From: Anaeromyces robustus
Taxonomy: Eukaryota; Neocallimastigomycota; Neocallimastigomycetes; Neocallimastigales; Neocallimastigaceae
Length of the DNA stretch: 58,869 nucleotides
NCBI GenBank assembly: GCA_002104895.1
Contig: MCFG01000414.1
Span: 1-58,869, forward strand
Direction: 5' to 3'
The notes under the pieces were generated by a model. The model did not search any database. It saw only the letters and a program-made list of their open reading frames with translations, and had not been told where the DNA came from. The stretch's first letter is position 1. Each line of letters starts with the position of its first letter. Of this stretch, positions 13,092 through 23,416 are shown in pieces. The translations under genes and the position numbers were made by a program.

Positions 13092-13163
13092 AATAAAACA
13101 AAATAATTAAAAAAAAAATATTGTAATTATTGATATTTTTTTTTTTAATTATTTTGTTTTATT
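13092..13163. repeat. Long hairpin, MITE-like
   Basis: Arms of about 30 bp (AATAAAACAAAATAATTAAA and onward) return as their inverse after a loop of about 12 bases. First of three foldback structures within 650 bases. Confidence 0.6.
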
Positions 13164-13251
13164 TTATTTTATTTAATTAATATTATTTATTTTGTATACT
13201 AGTTTTTTATTTTCAATAGAATTTAATATACTAGTATAAATATTATAAAAG

Positions 13252-13470
13252 TTACATATTATATTTTGTATAATTATATAATAAAAACATTAAAAGTAAA
13301 AAAAAAAAAAAAACATATTTTGTATAATTATATAATAAAAACATTAAAAGTAAAAAAAAAGAAAAAAAAAAAAAAACATTATATAAAGAAAAAAAAAAAC
13401 ATTATATTTTGTATAATTATATAATTAAAATATTAAAATTAAAAAAAAAAGAAAAAAGTATTAAAAGTAA
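13252..13470. repeat. Three-copy tandem repeat of about 60 bp
   Basis: Core TTTTGTATAATTATATAATA followed by AAAACATTAAAAGT and a poly-A run. Copies are separated by A-rich tracts of different lengths. Confidence 0.7.
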
Positions 13471-13510
13471 AAATAAATAATCATGAGTATTTATTCTTAT
13501 TTATTTTATG

Positions 13511-13591
13511 AAATTTTAAAGTATATTTTTTCATTTTTTATTCTTTAAAAGAAATAAAGAATAAAAAATAAAAAAATATACTTTAAAATTT
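13511..13591. repeat. Long hairpin, MITE-like
   Basis: Arms of about 36 bp, left arm starting AAATTTTAAAGTATATTTTT and right arm ending TATACTTTAAAATTT, almost perfectly complementary, with a loop of about 9 bases. Confidence 0.65.
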
Positions 13592-13606
13592 GTTTACTTT
13601 TTATAT

Positions 13607-13733
13607 AATACTTTTTATATAATACTTTCTCAATTAAATTGCATTATACCACACTCAATCAGTTAAATACTCTTTCTATTTAACGATTGAGTATAATATC
13701 TTACAATTATGAGTTTCTTATATAAAAAGTATT
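13607..13733. mobile_element. MITE-like element with terminal inverted repeats
   Basis: Perfect 16-bp terminal inverted repeats: AATACTTTTTATATAA at 13607-13622 and TTATATAAAAAGTATT at 13718-13733. Nested inside is a second inverted repeat, ACTCAATC(A)GTTAAATA at 13653-13669 against 13677-13692 with one bulged base. Size 127 bp, no coding capacity. It lies just downstream of the minus-strand gene at 13821. No clear target-site duplication was found, so the superfamily is open. Confidence 0.5.
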
Positions 13734-13820
13734 AAACTTTCATTAGGAATTTAAATTTCATTGAAATATATCAACAAAACTTAAAGAGAGTATTACTAAT
13801 GAACGATGTAAAGATAAATC

Positions 13821-15788
13821 TCATTGATTACTATTATTATTGTTTGTAATAATTAAAGTACTAAATAAAAATTGCAAATAAGAAATGTTATCATATAGAT
13901 CAAAAGATGGATTAACGTTTAACATTTGTGATTGAAGCATATTTGGATTATTTAATATTTGTGATTGAAGCATATTTGGATTATTTAACATTTGTGATTG
14001 AAGCATATTTGGATCATTTAACATTTGTGATTGAAGCATATTTGGATTATTTAACATTTGTGATTGAAGCATATTTGGATTATTTAACATTTGTGATTGA
14101 AGCATATTTGGATCATTTAACATTTGTGATTGAAGCATATTTGGATTATTTAACATTTGTGATTGAAGCATATTTGGATTATTTAACATTTGTAATTGAT
14201 GCATATTTTGATTATCCAAATTGTTATAAATTTGATTTCCTGATGCTAATTGTTTTGAAATGTTTAAATAATTACAAAACATTATTGCATTTAATATATT
14301 ATTATTTTCTGGTAAATATGAGTTACATGTTGCGTTACATGTTGCGTTAGAATTATTCAATGAAGATGTCAAATTATTATAACTAATATGATTAATTGGA
14401 TTATTTCCTTTAACTAATAAATTATAATTATTTTCTCTTAAATCATTTTTCTCAAACAACTTTGAAATATCTTTATCTGATTTTTCAATTTCAATTGAAT
14501 GTTGTTTAGGTGTAGTTTCTGGTGAAGGAAAGGCATTAAATGATTTAGATTCTTCTTTAATATATAAATCAGAACTATATAAATCAGGACCATCTAAACC
14601 AGAACTATATAAATCAGGACTATCTAAACCAGGACTATCTAAACTAAGCTCTTCTGTTCCAGGTAATTTATTGAAATCATTGTATTCAGACATTTCTTCA
14701 TTATTTAAATTAAATTCACTTATTGGTACTGGTGAAGGTAAATAATTATAAGTAATTTTAGTTTCTTCATTATTAAGAGACGGAATAGGTGAACTTAAAT
14801 CAGAAATTCTTTCATAGCCATTATTTTCTTCAAATGAAATATTATTTAAATCAAATAATATTTCTGAAAATTCTGTTGCTGAAAGCTTGTTTTCATTTTC
14901 TCCATTATAATTATTATTTACAACTTCTTGAAAATTATAAAAATTTAATGAGCATTTAAATATTCTATTAAACTTTCCATGTTCTCTGTCATATATCATA
15001 TTATAATAGTTCTTTAAATCATTTGGTTTATTCTTTTTGAAACTTTCAAATTGTCTCTCAAATAAGGATTTATCATTGTCTTTAAGTGTTTTAAATAAAC
15101 GTCTAAAACAAATTAATGAAAATGAATCACTTATTTTCTTTGGAGTTTCAACAGGAATTTTCTTTGGAGTTTCAACAGAAACTGAATTATAATTATTTGA
15201 TGCAATCATATATTCATATACTTTTCTACCAAAGGATTTTTCATTTTTGTTTAAATAAACATCATTTAAATTGTTTATTTCATAAATTTTAATTCTCTTT
15301 TTTTCATTTCTTTTAACGTCTTCAAAACTTAATTCTTCCAATTTTTTGCTAATATCAAAGTCAGTTATATCACCTTTAGTACAAAAAGAATATTCTATTA
15401 AATATAATTTTTCATCCTCAGCCAATTCTGTAAATAAATCAAATTCTGACTTTATTTTTGGTTCCTTTTCTTCCTTGTAAATCAATCTTCTAATATAATG
15501 ATGTTCATTTCCAAAATTTCTTTCATTTAAATCCTTAAAGTTACTTTTCATTTCATTAAATATTTTAATCAATTTTGGAACATATTTATACTTAGGAGAC
15601 TTTTTGATTTTTTTCAAATGTTCTTCATCTAAAAATTTATCTTTTAAAAAAGAATTATCAATTATGTATTCTATTTTTTGATTAGAACCTTTCGCATTTT
15701 CTATACTTCTATGATAACGTTTAATATTATCATATAATAATTCCGTTAATTCTATTTCCTTCATATTTTCAATCATTTTTTCACTCAT
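13821..15788 (-). CDS. Unrecognised Asn/Met-rich protein with 11-residue tandem repeats
   Basis: An uninterrupted 655-codon frame starting MSEKMIENMKEIELTELLYD. I do not recognise the family. Residues about 1-290 are Lys/Glu-rich and look like a folded, mostly helical domain (YDNIKRYHRS, KYVPKLIKIFNEMKSN, SLICFRRLFKTLKD). About 210-225 holds a doubled VETPKKI. A Ser/Pro/Asp region follows (SPGLDSPDLYSSGLDGPDLY), then an Asn-rich stretch. Residues about 530-622 are eight full copies of QMLNNPNMLQS plus partial ends. The C-terminus is LQFLFSTLIITNNNNSNQ. There is no signal peptide and no membrane anchor. The composition suggests an intracellular, possibly regulatory or condensate-forming protein; that is inference. 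It could be a lineage-specific gene. Confidence 0.75.
   Translation of the reverse strand: MSEKMIENMKEIELTELLYDNIKRYHRSIENAKGSNQKIEYIIDNSFLKDKFLDEEHLKKIKKSPKYKYVPKLIKIFNEMKSNFKDLNERNFGNEHHYIRRLIYKEEKEPKIKSEFDLFTELAEDEKLYLIEYSFCTKGDITDFDISKKLEELSFEDVKRNEKKRIKIYEINNLNDVYLNKNEKSFGRKVYEYMIASNNYNSVSVETPKKIPVETPKKISDSFSLICFRRLFKTLKDNDKSLFERQFESFKKNKPNDLKNYYNMIYDREHGKFNRIFKCSLNFYNFQEVVNNNYNGENENKLSATEFSEILFDLNNISFEENNGYERISDLSSPIPSLNNEETKITYNYLPSPVPISEFNLNNEEMSEYNDFNKLPGTEELSLDSPGLDSPDLYSSGLDGPDLYSSDLYIKEESKSFNAFPSPETTPKQHSIEIEKSDKDISKLFEKNDLRENNYNLLVKGNNPINHISYNNLTSSLNNSNATCNATCNSYLPENNNILNAIMFCNYLNISKQLASGNQIYNNLDNQNMHQLQMLNNPNMLQSQMLNNPNMLQSQMLNDPNMLQSQMLNNPNMLQSQMLNNPNMLQSQMLNDPNMLQSQMLNNPNMLQSQILNNPNMLQSQMLNVNPSFDLYDNISYLQFLFSTLIITNNNNSNQ
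13919..14195 (-). repeat. 33-bp coding minisatellite
   Basis: Eight near-identical 33-bp units encoding QML(N/D)NPNMLQS. In coding order the fourth variable residue pattern is N, N, D, N, N, D, N, N, so a 99-bp three-unit block appears to have been duplicated as a whole. The repeat keeps frame and leaves the opposite strand open too (13928-14350), a by-product of the 33-bp period. Confidence 0.85.
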
Positions 15789-16211
15789 TTTATTATTAAT
15801 AATAATTTTCTCTTTTTTTCTATATAAATATTGTTATTTATAATTTCACATTTTATTAATGAAAAAAAACTATCCTATTTATATCTTTTTTTTTTTTTTA
15901 ATATTATTAACAATGATGATAAGAATATAATATATTATAAATTATTATTAAATATATATAATATATGTAATATAATATATTTAAAATATAAAAATATAAT
16001 AGTAATATATAAAATATTATATGAATTGTAATAATATATTTTCAATTAAAATAGAATAATTTTTGTTTTCATCTTATCACCACAAAATAAAATTCTATAA
16101 TTTATATAATATTACATAAATATTAATTAAATGGATAGCATATATTATATTTATATTATTTATATATCATTAAAACATTAATTAAACTTTAATAATTATA
16201 ATTATTTTATT

Positions 16212-16250
16212 TTTTTATAATGCCAAAACTATTATAAAATCAAACAATTT

Positions 16251-16310
<60 letters not shown>

Positions 16311-16380
16311 TTATTTATTTAATTAATTAATTATTTATTTATTTTGATTGACAAAATTATTATAAAATCAAACAATTTTT

Positions 16381-16412
<32 letters not shown>

Positions 16413-16560
16413 TTTTAATTGACAAAACTATTATAAAATCAAACAATTTTTATTTATTTATTTATTTATTTATTTATTTTAATTGACAAAACTATTATAA
16501 AATCAAACAATTTTTATTTAATTATTATTTATTTATTTATTTATTTATTTATAAATAAAA
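16212..16560. repeat. Four-copy repeat with TTTA microsatellite spacers
   Basis: The unit (GACAAAACTATTATAAAATC followed by AAACAATTTTTATT) occurs four times, at about 16223, 16350, 16421 and 16483, each followed by (ATTT)n of different length. Confidence 0.8.
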
Positions 16561-16823
16561 TAAATGAATAAACGAATAAATAAATAAATCATAAAAACTT
16601 TTTTTTTTCCATGATTCAATATAATAAAAAATATATAATAAAATAAAATAATAAAGACAAATCAAACAAAAATTCTTAATCATTTTTTTATTTATTATTT
16701 ATAATATTATTTATTTTTATATTTTTTATATTTTCATTATTCATTTTAGTTTTTATATTTTATTTTTTATTTTTATATTTTCATTATTCATTTTAGTTTT
16801 TATATTTTAGTTTTTTTATTTTT

Positions 16824-16854
<31 letters not shown>

Positions 16855-16862
16855 TTTGCAAA

Positions 16863-16990
16863 AACTTCTAGCTTTATATATAAAAAACCCAAAATTTTAA
16901 GACTAAAAATATTTCAATATAAAAAACCAATAATTTTAAGTCCAAAAATTTCAAAATAAAAAACCAATAATTTTAAGTCTAAAAATTTCA
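16863..16990. repeat. Three-copy tandem repeat of about 45 bp
   Basis: Core AAAAAACCAATAATTTTAAG followed by TC(C/T)AAAAATTTCAA, repeated three times with the first copy most diverged. Confidence 0.75.
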
Positions 16991-17807
16991 ATAATAATAA
17001 TAACTTTCAATAATAATAATAATAACAATAATTATTTTCAAATCTTATATATAATATATTATATTACATTATATATTATTAATATAAAATAATATATATT
17101 ATAAATTATTTTATATATGCTCAAACAAATGATTATAATTGTTTAGAATTGATTTGTTTTATTACAAGTATTTAAGTATATATGAAATATTTTAGTGTAC
17201 AAGTTAATGTATAATGTATACAAAATATAATATATAACATTTTATATATATTTATTATCAATCCTCTTTTCTATATATAAAAAGAATAAATAATAATATA
17301 TATTTTAATTATCATTGATATTTTTTATAGAGGAATTTACTAGCTTTATTTTTATGGTACTTTTTTTCAAAAATATTAAATAAAAAAGTACTATACAATA
17401 TTAATTTTTTTTTTTTTCACTTGATTTATGATTTATAATATTTACTATAATTTAATTGTTTTTACTATTAATGATTAATAATGAATTAAATAATTAAATA
17501 AATGATAACTATAGTTAAAATAAACAAATATTTTTTTTAATCTTTAAAATATATTAAAACTGGTTATATAAAAATCTAATAAATTTATGTTTTTATCATT
17601 AATTAATATGTTCATACATATGACTTTTTTATCAATGAATCATGTGATTCAATCTATTATTATTTTTATTTTATAAATTACGATAATGGATGATGTATTT
17701 TCTTTTCATTAAGTCCATGTCACGACAAAGTAAGAAATAAAAAAAAATATGGTAATATTTTAATTTAAAAAAAGTAGTTAAAAATAAAAATGAAATATAA
17801 ATAAAAA

Positions 17808-18377
17808 TCATGAAATTTTTAAATAATCACATGCTTTTTTTGATACATTTTCTTTTGCATCCATTTTTCTTATGAAAGGTCCTTCCGTAATAAAATATTT
17901 ATTGTTAATTCTTAATTTACATAGGTATAAATTTCCAATATTTTCAAAAATATATTCATGATCTATTTTAAATTTTTGGAAAAACTGGTATAAATATATT
18001 GAATAAGTACGACTTTGATTTAATGATTTATTATAATCAAGAAATTCTGGAAGAAATGATAATGCATTTTCATTATCTTTATTATCTTGATATATATTTT
18101 TACTTTCAATTTCTCCTTCTTCACTTTCACTATCATTATTTTTAAATTTTTGTTTTAATAATTTCAAATATTCTTTTGATAATTTTTTTATGCTTTTTAA
18201 TGCAATTTTTTTTCTTGAATAATATTTTGTTTCAACAATTTTCATTCCAGAATAGTATGCTTCATATTTATAATTTTTGATAACTTGATTATTTTCATTA
18301 ATAATTTTTTTAACTTTTTTAAATTCTAAATCTTTTTTTTTTATCATATTTATTATTTTATGATTTGAAATTTTCAA
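17808..18377 (-). CDS. Small dsRNA-binding-domain-like protein
   Basis: Single-exon frame of 189 residues, start MKISNHKIINMIKKKDLEFK. The C-terminal half (about 105-188) has the look of a double-stranded RNA-binding domain: strand LYLCKLRINNKYFITEGPF, then a Lys-rich helix KMDAKENVSKKACDYLKIS matching the typical basic-x-AK..A...AL ending. The N-terminal half (about 35-75: YEAYYSGMKIVETKYYSRKK, then IALKSIKKLSKEYLKLL) looks like a second, more diverged strand-plus-helix half. An acidic linker (DSESEEGEIES) separates them. The order of parts suggests two degenerate dsRBDs acting on structured RNA. The assignment rests on pattern only; it may be an accessory protein of an RNA-processing complex, or something else. 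Confidence 0.6.
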   Translation of the reverse strand: MKISNHKIINMIKKKDLEFKKVKKIINENNQVIKNYKYEAYYSGMKIVETKYYSRKKIALKSIKKLSKEYLKLLKQKFKNNDSESEEGEIESKNIYQDNKDNENALSFLPEFLDYNKSLNQSRTYSIYLYQFFQKFKIDHEYIFENIGNLYLCKLRINNKYFITEGPFIRKMDAKENVSKKACDYLKIS

Positions 18378-18765
18378 TTTTCTTTATTAATTAATGTATG
18401 AAGATTAAAAGTAAAATATTACAAATAATGAATATTAAAATATATATGTATAACAAAAATAATAATAAATAAAATGAAATATTGAAAAAAAAAGTTTATA
18501 TTAAATTGTTTTATTTTTTATATTTTTTAAACTTTTTATTATATAATTTAATAATGAATTTATATATATATATTTTTTTTATAATTGATTTATTTTTTAT
18601 ATTAATTAAAAATTAATTAAAAATCAAGTTTTTTTTTATTTTATTTTATTTTATTTTATTTTGAAAATAATTATATATATATTTGTGTTAAACAATGTAT
18701 AATAATTCTTTAATCTCAATTTATTTTAAAAAGAAATAAAATATATCTAAATATGAATTAATTAT
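18378..18765. other. Divergent promoter region
   Basis: The only spacer between the minus-strand gene starting at 18377 and the plus-strand gene starting at 18766. It is about 390 bases of A/T sequence, with (TTTTA)n near 18637-18660, so the two genes probably share a bidirectional promoter. No specific site can be named. Confidence 0.5.
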
Positions 18766-20171
<1,406 letters not shown>

Positions 20172-20459
20172 TAAATAATAAAAAATGTAAAACTATTAAT
20201 AATTGATAATAAAGAAAATTATTAAGTTTATAATAATAATAATGAAAATTTTGAATTAAAATATATTATTCTTTAAGAAATTTTTTTTTCTTGGATATAT
20301 TTAACAAATATCAAGTGACATAACTCATATTAAATATAGTTACAACTGAAATATTATATTATATTTTAAAAATATTAAAACTGGTTATATGAAGTATTAT
20401 TAATGAACCATTTTCCTTTATTAATTTTCTTAATTCTATAAAAAAATATATATGTCTAA

Positions 20460-20499
<40 letters not shown>

Positions 20500-21261
20500 A
20501 ATCAATATAATGATTCTATAAAAAGTTTATAAATAAAAGGTTTTTTTTTGTTGTAAATAAAAATAATGATATAATGAATGATAAGATGAATGATGTAAAT
20601 TATTATATAGACTATATAGAAAAAAATTTTTATAATAATTTAGTTTTTTTAAGAAAAAATTTGTAAAAAAAAAAATAAAATAAATAAAAAAGAGAATAAA
20701 ATATTAAAATATTGTTATATGTATATAAAATATATTATCATTTTCTATTTTTTTTTTTTTTCTATTTTTATTTTTTTTTCTATTTTATTTTTTTTCTCTT
20801 TATTGTATCTTTTAATTATATTTCATCTTTATTCAATGCATCATTTCTTATTTTTTTTTTTTTTATCTATAATACTTAAATATTATATTTGCATTTTAGT
20901 AACAAACATTTTTAGCAACAAACAATTCTAATGACCTATTAAAATAAAAAATAGTTCAATATAATATTATAAACACTTAATATAAACACTTAATGATAAT
21001 AATTTTACTTATTTATTTAATTTATTATAACTTATTTTTTTATTTTATTATTTTTCTATTTTATTTTTTTTTTTCTATTATTTTTCTATTTTATTTTATT
21101 TTTTTTAATTTTTTTTTTAAATAAATTAAATTACAAATAATACATGAATATAAATATTTTTAAATTTCTAAAAATAATTATTTTTTTTTCTAATTATAAA
21201 TAAATAAATAAATTTTTCTTTTTTTTTTACTTTTTTTTATTTTTTTTTTATTTTTATTATA
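20172..21261. other. Spacer between convergent genes
   Basis: No gene. It separates the 3' ends of the five-exon gene and the minus-strand esterase. It contains a poly-T run at about 20465-20496 and long T/C tracts. The weak frame at 20719-20931 is Phe/Leu homopolymer coding. Confidence 0.6.
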
Positions 21262-22340
21262 TTAGTTATTTAAAGCACCGAAAATAGTTTGTACAAAGTT
21301 GTATAAACCAGCAGAAATAGCATCTTCATTGTGATCAGCACCTGGAACTTCAAACCATATGTGTTTTTGGTTGTTTCTAGTTAAAATTTCATGGTAACTT
21401 TTTGGGAATTCATGTACAACGGAATCATTAGTACCACAAGAAATAAGGGTAACATATGGTGGATCATCAGAACGGAATTGTTCTTCAGTGAATAAACCTG
21501 GATGATGACCAGAGAAATCATCACCTGGAGTAACACTGGAGCTGGAGAGAAAGCACCAACATAACCGAATAAATCTGATCTCTTGTAAGCAATGTAAAGA
21601 CTGTTACGACCACCCATAGAGAAACCACAAAGAGCAGTGTTATCCTTACCAGTAAGAATTGGATAATTTTGTTCCATATATGGCATAATAACATCAACTA
21701 ATTCATTAATGAAGTTATCATAACCATCAAAGTATTTTTGAGAGAAACCTGGTTCAACTTCATTACCTGGAGTTGGAGCATATTCACTTGGAAGAACCAT
21801 AATAAATTCTTTAGCTTTACCTTCTTTAAGTAAATTAGTTGGAATAGCAATAGTACTTTCATCGAGCATAGAATCTTCATCACCAAAAATACCGTGTAAG
21901 AAATAAACAATTGGGTATTTCTTAGATTCATCATAACCAACTGGAAGAATAATATTCATTTTACGTTCACTATTAGTATTTGAAGAGAAGTAAGTAATTT
22001 TTTGAGGTGATGGATATTGGATATTATTTTGTTTGTATCTGAAATTAGCTGGACAAGTATTAGTAATTTGAAGTTTATCCATATAATTTTCACCAACTGG
22101 TGTTATATCAATTTCTGGTTGTTGTGGTTGTTGTTCCCATGGATTTTCAGCAGCATTTTGAGTGTTATCAATACCACACCAATGATAATCTTCAACACCC
22201 CATTGACCTTGTTCATCAGTGTAAATAACTTCATTAGTTTTAGTACAACATGGATATCCTAATTTAACTGAAAAACATTCAGCTGAAACTTTAGCTGCAA
22301 TAACTGAAAATACAACAGATAATAAAGTAGTGGCTTTCAT
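21262..22340 (-). CDS. Dockerin-bearing feruloyl/acetyl esterase (CE1, esterase D type), frameshifted
   Basis: A secreted cellulosomal esterase. The signal peptide is [20 protein letters not shown]. Residues 21-56 are a fungal dockerin (CBM10-like) with Cys 22, 31, 32 and 55 and motif DYHWCG, which would dock the enzyme onto a fungal cellulosome scaffold. After a Pro/Gln linker comes an alpha/beta-hydrolase of the ferulic acid esterase type: [11 protein letters not shown] (oxyanion region, 147-157) and GFSMGG with nucleophile Ser 241. Near 21536 a single base is missing. The original frame runs to a stop at 21381 with nonsense residues, whereas the shifted frame continues [15 protein letters not shown] to a natural end at 21262 and carries CGTNDSVV and GADHNED, the likely catalytic Asp and His. 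With one base more the gene would have 359 codons. So it is either a very young pseudogene or a sequencing slip. It removes ferulate or acetate from xylan if intact. Confidence 0.85.
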
Positions 22341-22418
22341 TTTTTTTCTATTAATTAATTAATTAATTTAATATTTTAAATGATAGTTTTTAAAAAAAAA
22401 AAGTGACGAAAACGGCTA

Positions 22419-22428
22419 CTTTTATATA
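22419..22428 (-). promoter_or_regulatory. TATA box of the dockerin esterase
   Basis: On the minus strand TATATAAAAG is followed by TAGCCGTTTTCGTCAC, an unusually GC-containing segment for this spacer, about 80-90 bases before the ATG at 22340. Good spacing for a fungal core promoter. Confidence 0.45.
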
Positions 22429-22693
22429 AAAATTTTTTTTTATATTAATTATTCATATATATATATTAATTTTATATTATAATATTTCTATTATAATAAA
22501 ATAAAAAAAAATTTTTTTATTAATAAATTATTATCATTGATAGTGGTTTAAAAAAATTGACTCTCCACTTGATTATTCGTTTAGATAATAAGACTTGAAA
22601 CTTTAACTATAAATAAAGTTTTGAAATTTTTAATTCTAATTCGTATTCTATCCTTAAAAAAAAAATTTTTTTTTGATATATATAAAATAAAAT

Positions 22694-22784
22694 AAAATAA
22701 ATAAAACCATATAATACAATATGGTTTTATTTATTTTAAATTATATTGAATATAATTTAAAATAAATTATATTCAATATAATTT
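22694..22784. repeat. Two adjacent perfect palindromes
   Basis: First: 19-bp arms at 22694-22712 and 22719-22737 (ATAAAACCATAT in the stem, 6-base loop). Second: 22-bp arms at 22738-22759 and 22763-22784 (AATTATATTGAATATAATTT in the arm, 3-base loop). They abut directly and could form a double cruciform. Each is perfectly complementary. Confidence 0.85.
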
Positions 22785-22862
22785 ATTTTAAATTATTCTA
22801 TTAGTTACTATTAAAGGAATTGATTTTACCAATTATGAATAATTATTATTTATTTATTTATT

Positions 22863-22893
<31 letters not shown>

Positions 22894-23170
22894 GATTGTG
22901 ATTGTAACAATACCAATTTAAATATTTATTAAAATTTAAATAAATTTAATTTATTTTGTGTTACTTAAAATTTTAATATTCTATTTTATTTATTTACTTA
23001 TTTATTGATTTATTTATTGATTTATTAATTTTATTTAATTTTATTTATTTATATATATATTTAATTTTATTTAATTAATTAATTATTTGTTTACTTATTA
23101 TTTACCTAATGAACTTATTTATTTTGTTATTTATTTACTTATTTAATATATTAATATTTTGGTCAACGAT

Positions 23171-23294
23171 AACTGTAAGTATTAAAAAATAAAAAGAACA
23201 ACAACAAAAGAATATAAAAATAATTATTTTCTCTTTTTCAGGAAAATGATAATATGGGTTATATTATTGTTAAATATAACCATATTTTATCTTT
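23171..23294 (+). pseudogene. Exact copy of a deacetylase 3 splice-donor/intron/pseudo-exon fragment
   Basis: These 124 bases are identical to the reverse complement of 27583-27706, i.e. the last bases of exon 1, the donor GTAAGTATT, about 65 intron bases, the acceptor CTCTTTTTCAG, and an exon-like piece reading ENDNMGYIIVKYNHILS. No deacetylase sequence is found on either side. The copy stops exactly where the hairpin element at 23295 begins. Confidence 0.8.
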
Positions 23295-23416
23295 AAAAAG
23301 AAATATTAGTATTAAAATGGATTAATATTATTATAATTATTATTATTTATTATTATTTTTTTTTAAATAAATTTTAATAGTAATAATATTTCATTTTAAT
23401 ACTAATATTTCTTTTT
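23295..23416. mobile_element. MITE-like element with 25-bp perfect terminal inverted repeats
   Basis: Left terminus 23295-23319 (AAAAAGAAATATTAGTATTA...) and right terminus 23392-23416 are perfect inverses over 25 bp, and the pairing continues imperfectly inward (ATTAATATTATTA / TAGTAATAATATT). Total 122 bp, noncoding. It directly abuts the copied deacetylase fragment. Confidence 0.6.

Larger units (their letters stand above)
10845..13820. other. Intergenic region dense in repeats and hairpins
   Basis: No intact gene. Contents in order: three tandem copies of a roughly 50-bp unit (10976-11090), a pair of roughly 100-bp direct repeats (11180-11290 and 11495-11605), microsatellite and poly-A/poly-T tracts, a complex block at 12838-13014 that is open on the minus strand for 59 codons, a hairpin at 13092-13163, a three-copy tandem repeat at 13252-13470, a long hairpin at 13511-13591, and a MITE-like element at 13607-13733. 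The reading frame at 11272-11496 is Lys/Asn low complexity and is not called. Confidence 0.6.
15789..17807. other. Intergenic region with TTTA-rich tandem repeats
   Basis: No gene is visible. It serves as upstream region of the minus-strand gene ending at 15788 and downstream region of the minus-strand gene at 17808. It holds tandem repeats at 16212-16560 and 16863-16990, a poly-T run near 16832-16857, and a 10-bp-arm hairpin (GTACTTTTTT / AAAAAAGTAC) near 17355-17394. Confidence 0.6.

Noticed and set aside
13928-14350. 140-codon plus-strand frame with repeated IEAYLDYLTFV
   Set aside because: Antisense of the 33-bp minisatellite. The 33-bp period keeps all frames open; no start context or other domain.
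16212-16560. CRISPR-like array
   Set aside because: The spacers are (ATTT)n microsatellite, not unique sequences, and the host is eukaryotic.
21381-21540. A short intron explaining the frame change in the esterase
   Set aside because: The two frames abut within a few bases and no GT-AG pair can be removed without deleting conserved residues; a one-base lesion fits better.
21698-22262. Alternative frames within the esterase on both strands
   Set aside because: The main frame contains the dockerin and GFSMGG motifs; these are overlaps.
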